NCBI RefSeq assembly: GCF_001746295.1
Contig: NZ_MJAH01000015.1
Span: forward strand, 62,001-126,000
Direction: 5' to 3'
DNA length: 64,000 nt
Source: Streptomyces sp. LUP47B
GTDB taxonomy: Bacteria; Actinomycetota; Actinomycetes; Streptomycetales; Streptomycetaceae
The notes beneath the pieces were generated by a model, which saw only the letters and a list, made by a program, of their open reading frames with translations, was not told where the DNA came from and made no database searches. Below, one piece after another: positions 8,316 to 16,836 of the stretch (its first letter is position 1; each line of letters begins with the position of its first letter). The position numbers and the translations under genes are program-made.

Positions 8316-10256
8316 ATGAGATCCAATCGCGCCAAGGTGCGCGCCGGAGTGAGCATGGCGGCGACACTGCCGATGCTCGCGGGCGCGCTGGCGCTCGGCA
8401 TACCCGCGGCACACGCCGCGGACAGCCCGAACCGGGACACGCTGGCCGGGACCAAGCCCGCGTGGGCCACGGCCAAGGCCGACAAGGGCGCCACCGCCGA
8501 CAGTTCCAAGGTCGCCGCCCGGGTCTACCTCGCCGGCAAGGACGCCACCGGGCTCGCCGCCTACGCCAAGGCCGTGGCCGACCCGAGCTCGGCGTCGTAC
8601 GGCAAGTACCTGAGCGCCCGGCAGGCGAAGCAGCGTTTCGGCGCCACCGCCGCCCAGGTCTCGGCGGTCAAGTCCTGGCTGACGTCCGCCGGACTGAAGG
8701 TCACGGACGTGACCGAGCACTACGTCGCCGTCAGCGGTGACGTGGCCGCCGTCGAGAAGGCCTTCGGGACCCAGCTGCACAACTACAGCAAGGGCTCGAA
8801 GACCTACCACGCCCCGGCCAAGGCCGCCTCCGCGCCGGCCGCCCTCGACGGTGCCGTCCTGACCGTCACGGGCCTGGACAACGCGCCGCACAAGGCGAGC
8901 AGCAAGGAACAACTGCCGCCGCCGGACGCCGTGTTCAAGAACGCCGGGCCGTTCTCCTCGTACTACGGCTCGAACACCGCGAGCACGCTGCCCTCGGCCT
9001 ACGGCTCGAAGATCCCGTACGCGATCAAGGGCTACACGGGCAAGCAGCTGCGCGCCGCCTACGGCGCGGGCACGTACACCGGTAAGGGAGTGCGCGTCGC
9101 CATCACGGACGCCTACGCCTCCCCGACCATCGCCTTCGACGCGGCCACGTACGCGAAGAAGAACGGCGACGCGGCCTACGCCAGCAGCCAGCTGAAGCAG
9201 GTCCTGCCGAAGAACTACACGAAGACCGAGGAGTGCGGGGCGTCCGGCTGGTACGGCGAGGAGACCCTCGACGTCGAGGCCGTGCACGCGGTCGCGCCGG
9301 ACGCGAACATCACGTACGTGGGTGCCGCGTCCTGCTACGACGACGATCTGCTCGACTCGCTCAGCAAGGTCGTCGACAACCACCTGGCCGACCTCGTCTC
9401 CAACTCGTGGGGCGACATCGAGGCCAACCAGACGCCGGATCTCGCGGCCGCCTACGACCAGGTCTTCCAGTTCGGCGCGGTCGAGGGCATCGGCTTCTAC
9501 TTCTCCTCCGGTGACAACGGCGACGAGGTCGCCAACACCGGTACGAAGCAGGTCGACACCCCGGCCAACTCGGCGTGGGTGACGGCGGTCGGCGGTACCT
9601 CCCTCGCTGTCGGCAAGGGCGACAAGTACCTGTGGGAGACCGGCTGGGGCACCGAGAAGGCCCTGCTGTCCGCGGACGGCAAGAGCTGGACCAACTTCCC
9701 CGGCGCGTTCACCTCCGGTGCGGGCGGCGGCACCAGCAAGACGGTCGCCGAGCCCTTCTACCAGAAGGGTGTCGTCCCGAACGCGCTCGCCACGGCCAAC
9801 AACGCCGCGGGCAACCGTGTCGTCCCGGACATCTCCGCGATCGCCGACCCCAACACCGGTTTCCTGGTGGGGCAGACGCAGACCTTCCCCGACGGCTCGC
9901 AGCAGTACAGCGAGTACCGCATCGGCGGCACGTCGCTGGCCTCGCCGGTGATCGCGGCCGTGCAGGCGCTCGCCCAGCAGGCGCGGGGCGGCAAGGCGAT
10001 CGGGTTCGCGAACCCGTCGATCTACGCGAAGTACGGCTCGAAGGCCTTCCACGACGTCACGGACAACCCCACGGGGTCCGGACTCGCGGTGGCCCGCACC
10101 GACTTCGTCAACGGCTCCGACGCCAGCGGTGGTCTGGTCGTCTCGGTCCGCAGCCTCGGCAAGGACAGCTCGCTGTCCGCGGTCAAGGGATACGACGACG
10201 TCACCGGCGTGGGTACGCCCGCGAACGGTTACGTGCAGTCGTTCGGCCGGCACTGA
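8316..10256 (+). CDS. secreted S53 family serine-carboxyl peptidase (sedolisin/kumamolisin type)
   Basis: A 646-residue pre-pro-enzyme. Residues 1-34 form a signal peptide ending in HAA; about 50-195 is the pro-kumamolisin activation domain (ARVYLAGKDATGLAAY..., VEKAFGTQLHNY). The catalytic domain starts near 235. The Glu and Asp of the triad are E315 and D319 in EETLDVE, the oxyanion Asp is D367 in SNSWGD, and the nucleophile is S540 in GGTSLASP. Near the C-terminus FHDVTDNPTGSG is the calcium-site region and GYDDVTGVGTP the closing signature. Such enzymes are secreted endopeptidases, activated by removal of the propeptide. ATG preceded by AGGGGG. Confidence 0.95.
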   Translation: MRSNRAKVRAGVSMAATLPMLAGALALGIPAAHAADSPNRDTLAGTKPAWATAKADKGATADSSKVAARVYLAGKDATGLAAYAKAVADPSSASYGKYLSARQAKQRFGATAAQVSAVKSWLTSAGLKVTDVTEHYVAVSGDVAAVEKAFGTQLHNYSKGSKTYHAPAKAASAPAALDGAVLTVTGLDNAPHKASSKEQLPPPDAVFKNAGPFSSYYGSNTASTLPSAYGSKIPYAIKGYTGKQLRAAYGAGTYTGKGVRVAITDAYASPTIAFDAATYAKKNGDAAYASSQLKQVLPKNYTKTEECGASGWYGEETLDVEAVHAVAPDANITYVGAASCYDDDLLDSLSKVVDNHLADLVSNSWGDIEANQTPDLAAAYDQVFQFGAVEGIGFYFSSGDNGDEVANTGTKQVDTPANSAWVTAVGGTSLAVGKGDKYLWETGWGTEKALLSADGKSWTNFPGAFTSGAGGGTSKTVAEPFYQKGVVPNALATANNAAGNRVVPDISAIADPNTGFLVGQTQTFPDGSQQYSEYRIGGTSLASPVIAAVQALAQQARGGKAIGFANPSIYAKYGSKAFHDVTDNPTGSGLAVARTDFVNGSDASGGLVVSVRSLGKDSSLSAVKGYDDVTGVGTPANGYVQSFGRH

Positions 10257-10273
10257 TCCGGACGCGCGTCCAC

Positions 10274-10316
10274 AGGGGTCCGGTCCCGAAGGTGAGAACC
10301 TCCGGGGCCGGGCCCT
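10274..10316. terminator. imperfect hairpin terminator between convergent genes
   Basis: A long stem with several G-T-type mismatches pairs 10274-10293 with 10298-10316 around a GAGA loop. It lies between the S53 peptidase and an opposite membrane-protein gene. Confidence 0.6.
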
Positions 10317-10331
10317 CGCGCGTGTCCGGCC

Positions 10332-10784
10332 CTAGCTCCCCGGCATGCGGCGCGCTGGCCTGCGGCGGCCGGCCATCGCGTGGATCACGCAACCCGCCAC
10401 CAGTACGAGCGCCCCGGCGACGAGGAACGGAACGGGCGTGTACTCGTCGGTGCAGGCCTGCCCGCCCGGCACCGCGTGGCACACCTCCCCCGGACCGCCC
10501 CGGTTCAGGTACGCCAGGTAGAACAGCGGCAGGGCCACTCCCGAGACGCCGCCCACGACAGCGCGTCCGGGCCCGGTGCGGAGAAGGAACACCGCGGCCA
10601 CAGCGGCGAGTACGACGAAGACCACGCCCACCGTCAGGATCGCCGCGAGGCCGACGCCGGCGCACGCTCCCACCAGGAGCCAGGCCAGGAACCAGCCCCA
10701 TCCGGCCGCACGGCCCGGGCCGTCATCTCGCGCGCTGCTCATACCACTTATGCCGCTCATGCCGCTCATTGAAGGCAAGGTCAC
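10332..10784 (-). CDS. small integral membrane protein of unknown function
   Basis: About 150 residues with four hydrophobic segments: WFLAWLLVGACAGVGLAAIL, TVGVVFVVLAAVAAVFLL, VVGGVSGVALPLFYLAYL and PVPFLVAGALVLVAGCVIHA. Between the last two, an extracytoplasmic loop contains two cysteines (EVCHAVPGGQACTDEY) that could form a disulfide. The N-terminus is a Met/Ser/Gly repeat (MSGMSGISGMSS), so several starts are possible: the GTG at 10784 is given, but ATGs at 10769, 10760 and 10742 compete and none has a strong ribosome site. It is divergent from nadE. Family not recognised. Confidence 0.7.
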   Translation of the reverse strand: MTLPSMSGMSGISGMSSARDDGPGRAAGWGWFLAWLLVGACAGVGLAAILTVGVVFVVLAAVAAVFLLRTGPGRAVVGGVSGVALPLFYLAYLNRGGPGEVCHAVPGGQACTDEYTPVPFLVAGALVLVAGCVIHAMAGRRRPARRMPGS

Positions 10785-10853
10785 GACAATCCGGCAAGGG
10801 GCGGGGCACGACCCCCTCCCCTATCGCGTCGCTCTGACGATTACACTGATCGC

Positions 10854-12905
10854 GTGTCTGCCTTGAACTTCTGGTCGATCTATCAGCACGGGTTCGCACG
10901 CGTCGCCGCGTGCACGGGTCACACCGTCATCGCGGACCCGCCCGCCAACGCCGAGGCGGTTCTGCGTCACGCGCGCCGGTGCGGCGACGAGGGGGTCGCC
11001 GTCGCCGTCTTCCCGGAGATGGGGCTGTGCGGCTACTCCATCGAGGACCTGCTGCTGCAGGACGCGCTGCTCGACGAGGTCGAGGCGGCGCTCGCTCAGG
11101 TGGTGGCCGGGTCGGCCGACCTGCTCCCGGTGCTGGTCGTCGGCGCTCCGCTGCGCCACCGCAACCGGGTCTACAACTGCGCGGTGATCGTGCACCGCGG
11201 CCGGGTCCTCGGTGTCGTACCGAAGTCGTACCCGCCCAACTACCGGGAGTTCTACGAGCGTCGGCAGATCGGTGACGGCGCCGACGAGCGCGGCGGGTCG
11301 ATCCGGGTCGGCGGCGAGAGCGTGCCGTTCGGCGTGGACCTGCTGTTCGCCGCCGAGGACGTGTCCGGGCTCGTGCTGCACGCGGAGATCTGCGAGGACA
11401 TGTGGGTGCCGGTGCCGCCCAGCGCGGAGGCGGCCCTCGCCGGTGCGACCGTCCTGGTCAACCTCTCCGGCAGCCCGATCACCGTCGGGCGGGCCGAGGA
11501 CCGCAAGCTGCTGTGCCGCTCGGCGTCCTCCCGCTGCCTCGCCGCCTATGTGTACGCGGCGGCCGGTCTCGGCGAGTCGACCACCGACCTGTCCTGGGAC
11601 GGCCAGGCCATGGTCTACGAGAACGGCGTGCTGCTGGCCGAGACGACCCGGTTCCCGCTCGGCGACGAGTACGCGGTGGCCGACGTGGACCTGGACCTGC
11701 TGCGGCAGGAGCGGATGCGGATGGGCACGTTCGACGAGAACCGGCGTACCCATCGGGAGCGGACCGGTGACTTCCGGACGGTGTCGTTCGAGCTCGACCC
11801 GCCGTCGGGCGACCTGGGCCTCAGGCGCCGCCTGGAACGCTTCCCGTTCGTGCCGGCCGACGCCGACCGGCTCGCCCAGGACTGCTACGAGGCCTACAAC
11901 ATCCAGGTCGCGGGCCTCCAGCAGCGGCTCGCGGCGATCGGCGGCCCGAAGGTCGTCATCGGGGTGTCCGGCGGCCTCGACTCCACGCACGCGCTGATCG
12001 TCGCTGCTCGCGCGATGGACCGCGCGGGCCGCCCGCGCAGCGACATCCTGGCCTGGACGCTGCCCGGTTTCGCCACCAGCGACCACACCAAGGGCAACGC
12101 CCACAGGCTGATGCGGGCCCTCGGTGTCACCGCGGCCGAGCTGGACATCACGCCGACCGCACGGCTGATGCTCCAGGAGATGGGCCACCCCTTCGCCTCC
12201 GGCGAGCCGGTCTACGACGTCACCTTCGAGAACGTCCAGGCGGGCCTGCGCACCGACTACCTGTTCCGGCTGGCCAACCAGCGCGGTGGCATCGTGCTCG
12301 GCACCGGCGACCTGTCCGAGCTGGCGCTCGGCTGGTCCACGTACGGCGTGGGCGACCAGATGAGCCACTACAACGTCAACTCCGGTGTGCCGAAGACGCT
12401 GATACAGCATCTGATCCGCTGGGTCATCAGCAGCGAGCAGTTCGACGAGGAGACCGGCGACATCCTCGCCGCGATCCTCGACACCGAGATCAGCCCGGAG
12501 CTCGTACCGGGCGAGGAGATGCAGTCCACCGAGTCCAGGATCGGCCCGTACGCACTGCACGACTTCACGCTCTTCCATGTGCTTCGCTACGGCTTCCGGC
12601 CGTCGAAGATCGCCTTCCTCGCCTGGCACGCCTGGCACGACGTCGATGCCGGTGCCTGGCCTCCCGGCTTCCCCGAGGCCAAGCGCGGGGCGTACGACCT
12701 GCCCGAGATCCGGCGGTGGCTGGAGGTGTTCTGCAAGCGCTTCTTCGCGTTCGCGCAGTTCAAGCGGTCGGCGATGCCCAACGGGCCGAAGGTCTCGGCC
12801 GGCGGTTCGCTGTCGCCCCGCGGTGACTGGCGGGCCCCGTCGGACAGTTCGGCGAGGGCCTGGCTGCGCGATCTGGAGCGGTTCGACCAGGCCGGGTCCA
12901 GGTAG
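10854..12905 (+). CDS. nadE: glutamine-dependent NAD(+) synthetase
   Basis: A 683-residue two-domain enzyme making NAD from nicotinic acid adenine dinucleotide, ATP and glutamine-derived ammonia, cytosolic. The N-terminal nitrilase-type glutaminase (about 1-290) shows the Glu of FPEMGLCGYS, the Lys of PKSYPPNYREFYERR and the nucleophilic Cys of EICEDMWVP. The C-terminal synthetase has the PP-loop SGGLDSTHA and the downstream GTGDLSELALGW motif. Length matches the M. tuberculosis-type glutamine-dependent enzyme. The GTG at 10854 is the start; a TTACACT element about 20 bases upstream resembles a -10 box, so the transcript may have a very short leader. Confidence 0.97.
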   Translation: MSALNFWSIYQHGFARVAACTGHTVIADPPANAEAVLRHARRCGDEGVAVAVFPEMGLCGYSIEDLLLQDALLDEVEAALAQVVAGSADLLPVLVVGAPLRHRNRVYNCAVIVHRGRVLGVVPKSYPPNYREFYERRQIGDGADERGGSIRVGGESVPFGVDLLFAAEDVSGLVLHAEICEDMWVPVPPSAEAALAGATVLVNLSGSPITVGRAEDRKLLCRSASSRCLAAYVYAAAGLGESTTDLSWDGQAMVYENGVLLAETTRFPLGDEYAVADVDLDLLRQERMRMGTFDENRRTHRERTGDFRTVSFELDPPSGDLGLRRRLERFPFVPADADRLAQDCYEAYNIQVAGLQQRLAAIGGPKVVIGVSGGLDSTHALIVAARAMDRAGRPRSDILAWTLPGFATSDHTKGNAHRLMRALGVTAAELDITPTARLMLQEMGHPFASGEPVYDVTFENVQAGLRTDYLFRLANQRGGIVLGTGDLSELALGWSTYGVGDQMSHYNVNSGVPKTLIQHLIRWVISSEQFDEETGDILAAILDTEISPELVPGEEMQSTESRIGPYALHDFTLFHVLRYGFRPSKIAFLAWHAWHDVDAGAWPPGFPEAKRGAYDLPEIRRWLEVFCKRFFAFAQFKRSAMPNGPKVSAGGSLSPRGDWRAPSDSSARAWLRDLERFDQAGSR

Positions 12906-12921
12906 TCCTCCTGAACGGAGG

Positions 12922-12955
12922 GCGCCCCGCCGACGGGGGAAGATCGGCGGGGCGC
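12922..12955. terminator. hairpin terminator between nadE and panB
   Basis: A perfect 12-bp stem (12922-12933 with 12944-12955; GCGCCCCGCCGA arm) and a 10-base loop between convergent genes, probably bidirectional. Confidence 0.85.
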
Positions 12956-12989
12956 GTGGTGCCACTGTGGCTCTGACGGGCCTTCGGCC

Positions 12990-13856
12990 CTAGTGGACGG
13001 AGTGCTCCTCCAGCGGGAACGTGCCGCCGACGACATCTACCGCGAAGGCCTTCACGGCGTTGCCCATGACCTCGCGCAGGTTGGCGTACTGCTTCACGAA
13101 CTTCGGCACGCGGCCGCCGGTGAGTCCCAGCATGTCGGTCCAGACGAGGACCTGTGCGTCGGTCTCGGGGCCCGCGCCGATACCGACGGTCGGGATGTGC
13201 AGGACCCGGGTGACCTCGGCCGCGAGCTCCGCCGGGACCAGCTCCAGGACGACGGCGAACGCGCCCGCGTCCTGGACGGCCTTGGCGTCGCGCAGCAGCT
13301 GCTGGGCCGCCTCCTCGCCGCGGCCCTGGACGCGGTAGCCCATGGAGTTGACGGACTGGGGGGTCAGGCCGATGTGGGCCATGACCGGGATGCCGGACTC
13401 CACCAGGAGCCGGATCTGCTCGTGGGAGCGCTCGCCGCCCTCGAGCTTCACGGCGCCGACGCCCGCGTCCTTGACCAGCCGGGTCGCCGAGCGCAGCGCC
13501 TGCACCGGGCCCTCCTGGTACGAACCGAAGGGCAGGTCGCCGACGATCAGGGCGCGCGAGGTGCCCCGTACGACGGCTGCCGACAGCATGGTCATCTCGT
13601 CCATCGTGACGGGCACGGTGGTCTCGTATCCGAGATGGCAGTTGCCCGCCGAGTCACCGACGAGCATGACCGGGATGCCGGCCTCGTCGAAGACGGACGC
13701 GGTCGCCGCGTCGTAGGCGGTGAGCATGGGCCACTTCTCGCCGCGCTCCTTGGCGAGGGCGATGTCCCGAACAGTGATGCGGCGGGTGCCCTTCCCCCCG
13801 TACAGCGCCTTGCTGCCGTCGGAGGGCTTGGTGTGGGCAGCCGAAAGCTGCGTCAT
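12990..13856 (-). CDS. panB: 3-methyl-2-oxobutanoate hydroxymethyltransferase
   Basis: A 288-residue PanB, first step of pantothenate (vitamin B5) synthesis: transfer of hydroxymethyl from 5,10-methylenetetrahydrofolate to 2-oxoisovalerate. It follows the family closely: AYDAATASVFDEAGIPVMLVGDS, GYETTVPVTMDEM, VGDLPFGSY, AVKLEGG, VMAHIGLTPQS, VGIGAGPETDAQVLVWTDML. The metal-binding Asp residues lie in VGDS and VGDLPFG, the catalytic Glu in LELVPAEL. The N-terminus has a short actinobacterial extension before KRITVRD-like sequence. No panC or panD is adjacent. Confidence 0.97.
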   Translation of the reverse strand: MTQLSAAHTKPSDGSKALYGGKGTRRITVRDIALAKERGEKWPMLTAYDAATASVFDEAGIPVMLVGDSAGNCHLGYETTVPVTMDEMTMLSAAVVRGTSRALIVGDLPFGSYQEGPVQALRSATRLVKDAGVGAVKLEGGERSHEQIRLLVESGIPVMAHIGLTPQSVNSMGYRVQGRGEEAAQQLLRDAKAVQDAGAFAVVLELVPAELAAEVTRVLHIPTVGIGAGPETDAQVLVWTDMLGLTGGRVPKFVKQYANLREVMGNAVKAFAVDVVGGTFPLEEHSVH

Positions 13857-13989
13857 TGCAACGGCTCCTTACGTCATCTCGAGGCGCCCTCACGGCGTCC
13901 CCGGATCACCCCCATGGTGGCACCTCGTGCCAGTCAGGGCCAGAGGGAGTGGATGTGACCGTTCAGGCACGTAAGGTCTCGGTAAAGAC

Positions 13990-14018
13990 TTACGATACGA
14001 GACGGTCCCGTATCGTAA
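13990..14018. promoter_or_regulatory. palindromic operator before the MFS exporter gene
   Basis: TTACGATACG at 13990-13999 and its exact complement CGTATCGTAA at 14009-14018 flank a 9-base spacer, ending 20 bases before the exporter's ATG. Size and symmetry fit a TetR dimer site, and a TetR gene follows the exporter. Confidence 0.75.
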
Positions 14019-14037
14019 TGGCGCTAAGCTCGTCGGC

Positions 14038-15624
14038 ATGACTACCGCAGTCCCTGACTCCCGGGTACCGGAAGCGGTGCACCGGCGCCGCTGGGCGATC
14101 CTCGGCGTGCTGATGCTGAGCCTGTTGATCGTGGTGCTCGACAACTCGATCCTGAACGTCGCGATCAAGACGATCTCGACTCCCGCGCCGACCGGCCTGG
14201 GCGCCACCCAGAGTGAGCTGGAGTGGGCGATCAACGCCTACACCCTGGTCTTCGCGGGCCTCCTGTTCACCGCGGGCCTGCTCGGCGACCGGCTCGGCCG
14301 CAAGAAGGTGCTGCTGGGCGGTCTGGTCGTGTTCGGCGCCGGCTCCGCCCTCGCCGCCTTCTCCGGATCGCCGGTCCAGCTGATCACCTTCCGCGCGCTG
14401 ATGGGCCTCGGCGCGGCGTTCGTCATGCCGGCCACGCTCGCCGTCCTGATGAACGTCTTCGAGCGCGACGAGCAGCCCAAGGCCATCGGCATCTGGGCGG
14501 GTGGCGTCGGACTCGCCATCGCCATCGGGCCGATCACCGGCGGTGTGCTCCTCGACCACTTCTGGTGGGGCTCCGTCTTCCTCATCAACGTGCCGATCGT
14601 GGTGCTCGCCCTCGGGCTGATGCTGTGGCTGGTGCCCGACTCCCGTGACCCGAATCCCGGGCGGATCGATCCCGTCGGTGTCGTGCTGTCGGTCATCGGC
14701 CTGGTCCTGCTCGTCTACGGCATCATCAAGGGCGGTCAGCTCGCCGACTTCACGGACGCGACCGTGCTGGCGACCATCGGCGCCGGTCTCGCCGTACTCG
14801 TCGCCTTCGTGGTGTTCGAGAAGCGCAGCGACCATCCGTCGATCGATGTCACCTACTTCAAGAACAAGGTCTTCTCGGCCGCGATCGGCGCCATAGGGCT
14901 GGTGTTCTTCGCGCTGATGGGCGTGACGTTCTTCTCGGTCTTCTACACCCAGAGCGTGCGCGGCTACTCGCCGCTGCAGACCGGTCTGCTGATGCTGCCG
15001 CTGGCCGCCGCGCAGCTGATCTTCGCGCCGCGCGCCCGGCTGGTCGTCGACCGCTTCGGCAACCGGGCGACGACCACGGGGGGCATGCTGCTGATCGCCG
15101 CGATGCTGGTCGCGTTCGCCACGCTGGAGGCGGACACGCCGATCTGGCTCCTCGAGGTGATCTTCTTCCTCATGGGCACCGGCATGGCGCACATCATGAC
15201 GCCGACCAGCGTCGTCATCATGCAGGCGCTGCCGCGCGAGAAGGCCGGCTCCGCGTCCGCGCTCAGCAACACCTTCCGGCAGGTCGGCGGCGCGCTCGGC
15301 ATCGCCGTCCTCGGCTCGGTGCTCTCCACGGCCTACCGCAACGGCATCGAGCCCCATCTCGGGGCGGTTCCGGCAGGCGTACGGCACACCGCGGGCGAGT
15401 CCATCGAGGCCACCCTCGGCGTCGCCACGAAGCTCGGCCCCCGGGGCGACGCCCTGGTCGGCCCGGCCAACGACGCCTTCCTGCACGCGATGCACGTCAC
15501 CGCGCTGTGCGGAGCGGGCGTGGCCCTGGTCGGCGCCGTCGTGGTGGCCCTGTTCCTGCCGGGCCGGCCGGCGGAGCCTCAGCAGGGACAGGAGGAACAG
15601 GAGTTGGTACCGGCGAGCGAGTGA
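14038..15624 (+). CDS. MFS multidrug exporter, DHA2 (14-TM) family
   Basis: A 528-residue drug:H+ antiporter-type protein. TM1 carries LDNSILNVA (motif D1, 'LDxTIVNVALP' equivalent), loop 2-3 GDRLGRKKVLLGG (motif A), TM4 FRALMGLGAAFVMPATLAVL (motif B) and TM5 GGVGLAIAIGPITGGVLLDHFWWGSVFLINVP (motif C). The last cytoplasmic tail is Gln/Glu rich. The palindrome at 13990-14018 and the TetR gene after it suggest a repressor-controlled efflux module; substrate unknown. Confidence 0.93.
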   Translation: MTTAVPDSRVPEAVHRRRWAILGVLMLSLLIVVLDNSILNVAIKTISTPAPTGLGATQSELEWAINAYTLVFAGLLFTAGLLGDRLGRKKVLLGGLVVFGAGSALAAFSGSPVQLITFRALMGLGAAFVMPATLAVLMNVFERDEQPKAIGIWAGGVGLAIAIGPITGGVLLDHFWWGSVFLINVPIVVLALGLMLWLVPDSRDPNPGRIDPVGVVLSVIGLVLLVYGIIKGGQLADFTDATVLATIGAGLAVLVAFVVFEKRSDHPSIDVTYFKNKVFSAAIGAIGLVFFALMGVTFFSVFYTQSVRGYSPLQTGLLMLPLAAAQLIFAPRARLVVDRFGNRATTTGGMLLIAAMLVAFATLEADTPIWLLEVIFFLMGTGMAHIMTPTSVVIMQALPREKAGSASALSNTFRQVGGALGIAVLGSVLSTAYRNGIEPHLGAVPAGVRHTAGESIEATLGVATKLGPRGDALVGPANDAFLHAMHVTALCGAGVALVGAVVVALFLPGRPAEPQQGQEEQELVPASE

Positions 15625-15988
15625 CCCCGGCCGGGGCGGAGGCGGGACGGTGGCGTCCGGGCCGGGTGACCGGGCCGGGCGGAAGCCGGACGGCAGCCAC
15701 AGGACAGGGCGCCCCGACCGGACGGAAGCAGGAAGCCGGCAGCAGCCGGACGCGGCGGCACGGACGGAACACCCCCAGGGGCCCGCGCGGCCCCAGGAAG
15801 TCGACCGGCCGGGCAGGTGCGCGGCAGGGATACGGGGCCGCCGGCCCAACGCGTCGGGGCCGGGAAACGAGGAGGTCACCGGCGCGGGCTCGGACCGGTG
15901 ACGTCCTGGACAACGGCCGAACCCCGCCCCGCCGCGCCGCCGTAGGGCAGGGAGAATCATCCTCATCCCACAGAGAGGACCCAGCGAC
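15625..15988 (+). other. intergenic region between exporter and TetR gene
   Basis: 364 bases without a convincing gene. A CCCCGGCCGGGG palindrome follows the exporter stop; the remainder is low-complexity G/C sequence with repeated CCGGRCG words. A GAGAGGA ribosome-binding sequence sits before the TetR GTG. No further operator copy of TTACGATACG is present, so autoregulation through the same site would need read-through from the exporter. Confidence 0.5.
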
Positions 15989-16612
15989 GTGAGCGGCCTC
16001 GCCGAGAGTCAGCGCAGGCAGACGGGGCCCGTACGGGGCCGACCCCGCAGTGAGGCCGTGGAGCGGTCCATCGTCGAGGCCGTCATCAAGCTGCTCGAGG
16101 ACGGCGTGCCGCTCGCCGAACTGTCGATCGAGCGCATCGCCCGTACCGCGGGCGTCGGCAAGGCCACCATCTACCGCCGCTGGAACGGCAAGGAAGAGCT
16201 CTTCGTCGACGTCGTGCGCACCGCCGAGCCCCCGGACGCGGAACTGCCCGGCACCTCGATGCGCGACGATCTCGTGGCGCTGCTCGAACAGTTGCGCCAG
16301 CGCGGGCTGATGGCCCGTTCCTCGGCGCTGCTGCACAGTGTCTTCGCCCAGATGAAGAGCAGCCCGAAGCTGTGGGACGCCTACCACACGATCGTCATCG
16401 CGCCCCGGCGGCGCAAGCAGGTCGCCATCCTGCGCCGGGGGCAGGCCAACGGCGAACTCCGCACGGACATCGACGTCGAGCTGGTCAACGACCTGTTCAT
16501 CGGCCCCATGCTCTTCCGCACCATCATGCAGCCCAACGCCGCGCTGCCGGAGGGCCTCTCGGAACAGATCGTCGACACCGTCCTCGAAGGCCTACGCCCC
16601 GTCAGTTCCTAG
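15989..16612 (+). CDS. TetR/AcrR family transcriptional regulator
   Basis: 207 residues. After a basic linker (GPVRGRPRSE) the N-terminal HTH spans about 25-70: ELSIERIARTAGVGKATIYRRWNGKEELF, matching the TetR signature, including the 'GVGKATIYRRW' recognition helix. The C-terminal ligand domain is TetR_C-like with an LNP-type arrangement (RRRKQVAILRRGQANGELRTDIDVELVNDLFIGP). Start is the GTG at 15989. Because it follows the exporter and a perfect palindrome precedes the exporter, it is the likely repressor. Confidence 0.92.
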   Translation: MSGLAESQRRQTGPVRGRPRSEAVERSIVEAVIKLLEDGVPLAELSIERIARTAGVGKATIYRRWNGKEELFVDVVRTAEPPDAELPGTSMRDDLVALLEQLRQRGLMARSSALLHSVFAQMKSSPKLWDAYHTIVIAPRRRKQVAILRRGQANGELRTDIDVELVNDLFIGPMLFRTIMQPNAALPEGLSEQIVDTVLEGLRPVSS

Positions 16613-16836
16613 AGCCTGTCCAGGCCCCTGCGGCCCGCGTGTGCGCGTTTCGTCACAGAGGGCGCTTTCACCGCCGGGACTTGGAACTCGGGAAGGCGAC
16701 TTGTACGTCATCGCCCCCGTACGGTCGTCATGGGACGACGAGACGGAGGCCGATCATCCCCTAGGGTCGTACGGGGTGTCTGAGACCCCACGGCAACGGG
16801 GCGAACGGCGTGCACGGCAGGTAGTGAGGCGACGGT

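Noticed and set aside
8286..10253. A 655-codon frame antisense to the S53 protease
   Set aside because: The opposite strand has catalytic residues, signal peptide and proper coding bias; this one has none.
13990..15966. A 658-codon open frame antisense to the DHA2 exporter
   Set aside because: It is the complement of a clear transporter gene; composition is His/Arg/Gln-rich without domains. High GC opens such shadow frames.
16716..16775. CCCGTACG...CGTACGGG inverted repeat before the EEP-family gene as an operator
   Set aside because: Eight-bp arms 44 bases apart and GTACGG words are very common in this genome, so chance is likely; mentioned only in the gene entry.
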